Source: Zoroaster sp. YZ-2022 (Eukaryota; Echinodermata; Asteroidea; Forcipulatida; Zoroasteridae). From it: a stretch of DNA of 64,000 nt. The notes below the pieces were generated by a model, which had not been told where the DNA came from, searched no databases, and saw nothing but the letters and a program-made list of their open reading frames with translations. How positions within the stretch are numbered: position 1 is the stretch's first letter; every line of letters begins with the position of its first letter. Where the stretch lies: positions 29,739,172 through 29,803,171 of the forward strand of contig CM055830.1 in assembly GCA_029582265.1 (NCBI GenBank), written 5' to 3'. This document shows, piece by piece, positions 60,908 through 64,000 of the stretch. The translations under genes and the position numbers were made by a program.

Positions 60908-61275
60908 GCCATGGTCGAGCGGTTTAGTGCATCGGATTTGTGTTCTGATGGCTGAGTCGTCAGAATGTGGGTTCGAATCCCAACCGCGACTGTGGTGCTT
61001 GTGTCCTTGAGCAAGACACTTTACCATAATTGCTTCTCTCCACCCAGGGGTAAATGGGTACCTGTGAGGGCAGAGTTGGTTGTTGTGTTTGATTAGCCCA
61101 TATGCGTTGTAATGGCAGCAATTGAGCTGAATACTCCCCAGGGAGCTGAGATGGTTTCAGGAATGATTTATGAGCCCGATGAGCAGGGGTAATAATGTAA
61201 TGCGCCTTGAGCACCAGTTTGGTGGATACGTGCGCTATATAAGTCCACATTATTATTATTATTATTATTATTATA
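60908..61275 (+). mobile_element. tRNA-derived SINE with (ATT)n tail
   Basis: The head at 60908-60991 resembles a class II (Leu/Ser-like) tRNA with an extended variable arm and B box GGTTCGAATCC (60970-60980). The body contains GTGTCCTTGAGCAAGACACT and GGTAAATGGGTACCTG, a block common in invertebrate SINEs. The 3' part GCGCCTTGAGCACCAG...GTGCGCTATATAAG resembles the LINE end at 9500-9560, then an ATT repeat. It sits in the CR1 3' UTR. Confidence 0.8.
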
Positions 61276-61384
61276 TTAATTTTACTTTTTTAATTATTGT
61301 TATTCTCAGGGCCCAGTGGAAGACCACATTTTATGTGAACGGGTTACCCTGGTAAAGGTCAGAAATTAATAAATTAATAAATAA

Positions 61385-61734
61385 ACTGGCTTCTGACTAA
61401 TGTATAAAACAGCCTTAAACATGTATAATGTTAAATCAATCTATTCCTACTTATATCTAATACAGTTGATCTCAGCATCTCAGGAGGGGTGGTTTATGGT
61501 CTCGTGGTTTATGGACATGTAGGCCTACTCCACAAATCCTATAGTCTCAGTCCCAGAGTGCATGGGGCTCAATCGCCAACATAAATATATGGGTGACGAG
61601 TGAGCATAATCAAATCTGGCTGTGCTGCTAAGGACGAGACTACAAATCATGAGCTGGTGGCAAGCAGTAGACGTACCAACAGTACCGTAGTGCAAACAAC
61701 TTTAGCTTTATTTTCATGAGAAAAATAAACTTTA
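61385..61734 (+). repeat. Third-copy remainder of LINE fragment and spacer
   Basis: Resumes the sequence cut at 55046 and follows 45290-45890 with deletions (for example the GTCAGACCTAAT repeats are reduced). Confidence 0.75.
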
Positions 61735-63015
61735 AAATAAGGTAAAGTCACATTAGTCCTATTATATCGACCACTGACCATGTCGTCTCAAACAGAACAA
61801 GCCGAATGTGCTTACTGTAAGCATAAATGTCGACGTGACAAACTGAAAAATCATACAGAATCCAAACACTCAGGCCAAAAAGTTAAAAAGAAAGTATGGC
61901 AAGACATATTATCACTTTAAACGGTAGAAAGTATGTCATTTCAGCCTTCCACGAGCCATGATAGCAATGAAATTGGGACAAAGACATGACCGATGCAGAT
62001 CCTGAGACTGACATTGGCTCGGACGTTGGTCAAACATTGGTGTGAAGCCTCTTCTGGATAAAACCAAAGAATTCCCTACAGACCCTGCATTGTTAACAAA
62101 GCGCCCGATTACTCCTGAGCTATAATGTCTCATGGACCTTGTCAACCGGGATTAAATGACACAAAGGGGTGAGCGTTCCGCTGGGACTGGTATTTTTCTC
62201 AACAAAACAACAAAAAATGGTATAAAATCATATCGTGAATGGCTTATATATTCATCCACTACAAATAGTGCTTCTGTTTCCCATGCTGGGGTTTTCCCAA
62301 CAGAGGTAAAAAAGATTACGAGTCCACATTTGATGAAAATGGGTTTCAAAATCGGAAAAAGGCAACGGACAAATTGAGCCGAAATTGAGCCGCGTGTACT
62401 GGGAGGAGCATATCTCTGATGAAGATGAAGACCTGATGCAGATCCTTCTGGATAAAACCAAAGAATTCCCTACAGACCCTGCATTGTTAACAAAGAGCCC
62501 AATTACTCCTGAGCTTATTGAAGCTACATTGTCTCATGGACCTTGTAAACCGGGATTAAATGACACTTTCAAGTTTGTTCGCAATGAAAAGGGGCTAGCA
62601 TTCAGCCGGGACTAGTATTTTCCTCAACTGAAAAAAAATGAAATCATATCGTGAAAGGCTTACATATTCATCCACTATATACTAATAGTGCTTGTTTCCC
62701 ATGCTGGGGTTTTGCCAACAGAGGTAAAAAAGATTAAGAGTCCACATTTGATGAAAATGGGTTTCAAAATTGGAAAAAGGCAACGGACAAATTCAAAACT
62801 CATGAACACACACCAACACATTGTGAAGCTGCTCATCTGATGATGCAAGCAAAACAACGCTTGAAGTTAAGAAAAACAGTCAAAGAAGAACAATTTCGTG
62901 CCTGTGAAAGACAGGTCAAGCAAAATCTCACTAAGCAAAACCTTGCCTTCCGCGGTCATCGTGAATCTTTCCCATCCACAAGACAAACTAACTATGAGCA
63001 GTATAAGCATAGCTA
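61735..63015 (+). pseudogene. Third-copy hAT transposase, rearranged
   Basis: Starts with the C-x2-C...H finger (about 61795-61870). The TTF-finger region is present twice in tandem, at about 62045-62380 and 62445-62870. 62870-62995 contains VKEEQFRACERQVKQN and NLAFRGHRESF, a segment lost or unreadable in the other two copies. It then stops abruptly at the 63021 junction; the catalytic C-terminal half is absent. Confidence 0.8.
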
Positions 63016-64000
63016 TAAGCAGGGCCAAATTATACGACTAAACCATTCCGAGGCACCTTGGTCAAGGCTCTAGGTGCAGAGAAAGGACTATGGCTCTCAG
63101 TCACCATGATCAATCAAACTCTTGATGTGTTGTTTAACCTGATCGTACTGATTTGGTATGATTCTGCGGAATATTTGAGCTACAGGTTCAGAATCCTTTA
63201 CAATGACGCATTGTTCTACAGTATTTGTGTACTCCTAAGGACAATCAGAGCATAGTGGTCAAACGTTGAGTTGTAACTTCTAGTTCTTTTCAGAACTAAT
63301 TACTACTCAATAGAGAATTTCACATGGTGTCACCGCAAATAGTCTTACTTATCCTCTTCACCATACAAAGCTACAAGTACAAGTCTTACCTAAATAAGAC
63401 CCCTTGATGAGGCTATTATAATTTACCCCCAACTCAAAAAAAAATAATTATTATTATTTGTTTTACCTTATAACGTTTCTTAGTACAACCCTGTTTCTCC
63501 AAGATGCTATTTGTTTTAAAGCCTTTTCGACCCTACTTGAAGAGAATTACCCCTGGTCCATGAGGGTGCAGTGGTCTGGGTTGATGTGGTCAACATTCCT
63601 CAGTGCTGTACCAAACATAGATCCTAACTGCTGTCCATTCTATCCCTCTCCTTTTCAGGTAGGAAAAGTTATTTTATTCATGGAAGGTTTAGTAACACAG
63701 AAGTAGAAAATGTGTATAGATTATTTTGGTATGATTTTTTAGTTACTTTGATTTAGGGAATATTTTATTTTGTTAAATTTATACTTGAAAAAAGTTTGGG
63801 ATATTAACTGTTTTTTTCCTCTTTATGAAACAATAGTTACACTGGTCCAAAATTGGCTATATTCTGGATCAGTGTGAGATTTTTAACTCAGGGATATTGC
63901 AAATAAGTAACTAAAGTTCCTGAGAGTTCAGACTTTTAAGGTTATATTTTCTTAGCTTAGTGTATTTTGAAGAAAAAAGTTGACTGTAGATTTAATTTCT
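63016..64000 (+). repeat. Direct repeat of 51328-52300, runs off the window
   Basis: Highly similar to the right-arm segment including the CTCCT(A/G)AGGAC...AAACGTTGAG end and the unidentified segment. It shows the third copy continues beyond base 64000. Confidence 0.9.

Larger units (their letters stand above)
55047..61384 (+). mobile_element. CR1-like LINE, nearly full length
   Basis: Inserted between CAGCTTCAC and TGGCTTCTGAC of the third-copy LINE fragment; the unfilled junction is seen at about 45285 in the right arm. It comprises ORF1 with an esterase-like domain, ORF2 with endonuclease and RT, a 3' UTR with CCCAGTGGAAGACCA and GGGTTACCCTGG, and a tail of AATAAATT/AATAAATA. No clear target duplication, as is common for CR1. 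After subtracting a nested LINE (1006 bp) and a SINE (~370 bp), about 4.95 kb remains. Stops, shifts and catalytic changes make it inactive. Confidence 0.88.

Noticed and set aside
63458..63706. Exon-like stretch between TTTCTTAG and CAGGTAGG
   Set aside because: The two other copies (about 51780 and 10700) have stops or shifted frames in the same stretch.

Overview
The window is repeat-dominated eukaryotic DNA. It is AT-rich, with many broken non-LTR, Ty3/gypsy-like and hAT sequences, tRNA-derived SINEs and minisatellites, a splice-site-bounded exon, and a 500-base run of N (an assembly gap). A CR1-type LINE with an esterase-like ORF1 and a class-II-tRNA SINE with an ATT tail suggest a marine invertebrate, perhaps an echinoderm or hemichordate. 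That placement is inference only. No complete host gene is visible.

Layout. 1-5853 is a non-coding foldback repeat: inverted ends around three long direct-repeat units rich in the palindrome TGACGTCA. From about 6848 to 53326 the window is one large imperfect inverted repeat. The left arm is 6848-26547, the right arm is 27841-53326, and the axis lies next to the gap (26548-27047) inside a Tx1/L1-like LINE. Mirrored in both arms are: a hAT-like element at the outer edge, an inverted-repeat element carrying a 42-bp minisatellite, a broken Ty3/gypsy pol split by a hAT transposase and a LINE fragment, a foldback element, a discoidin (FA58C) exon and a MITE. The arms also differ. A 2.26-kb LINE insertion is found only on the left. 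A 948-bp hAT-type insertion and about 6 kb of LINE/MITE sequence are found only on the right. Three minisatellites have expanded independently.

53327-64000 is a third, degraded copy of part of the right arm in direct orientation. It is split by a nearly full-length but dead CR1 LINE (55047-61384), which itself carries a nested LINE and a SINE.

Most interesting observation. The two FA58C exon copies (21782-21975 on +, 37568-37761 on -) have the same length and intact splice signals. Outside three short patches they are identical in nucleotide sequence. Inside the patches I count 17 amino-acid replacements from 29 base changes, no synonymous-only codon and no indel, while the flanking intron shows only ordinary low divergence. 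This looks like diversified binding loops of a recognition protein. A second point of note is a candidate type I hammerhead ribozyme at 25570-25616.

Nothing here reads as a working set of cooperating genes. The logic is duplication, inversion and serial nesting of transposons around one host-like exon.
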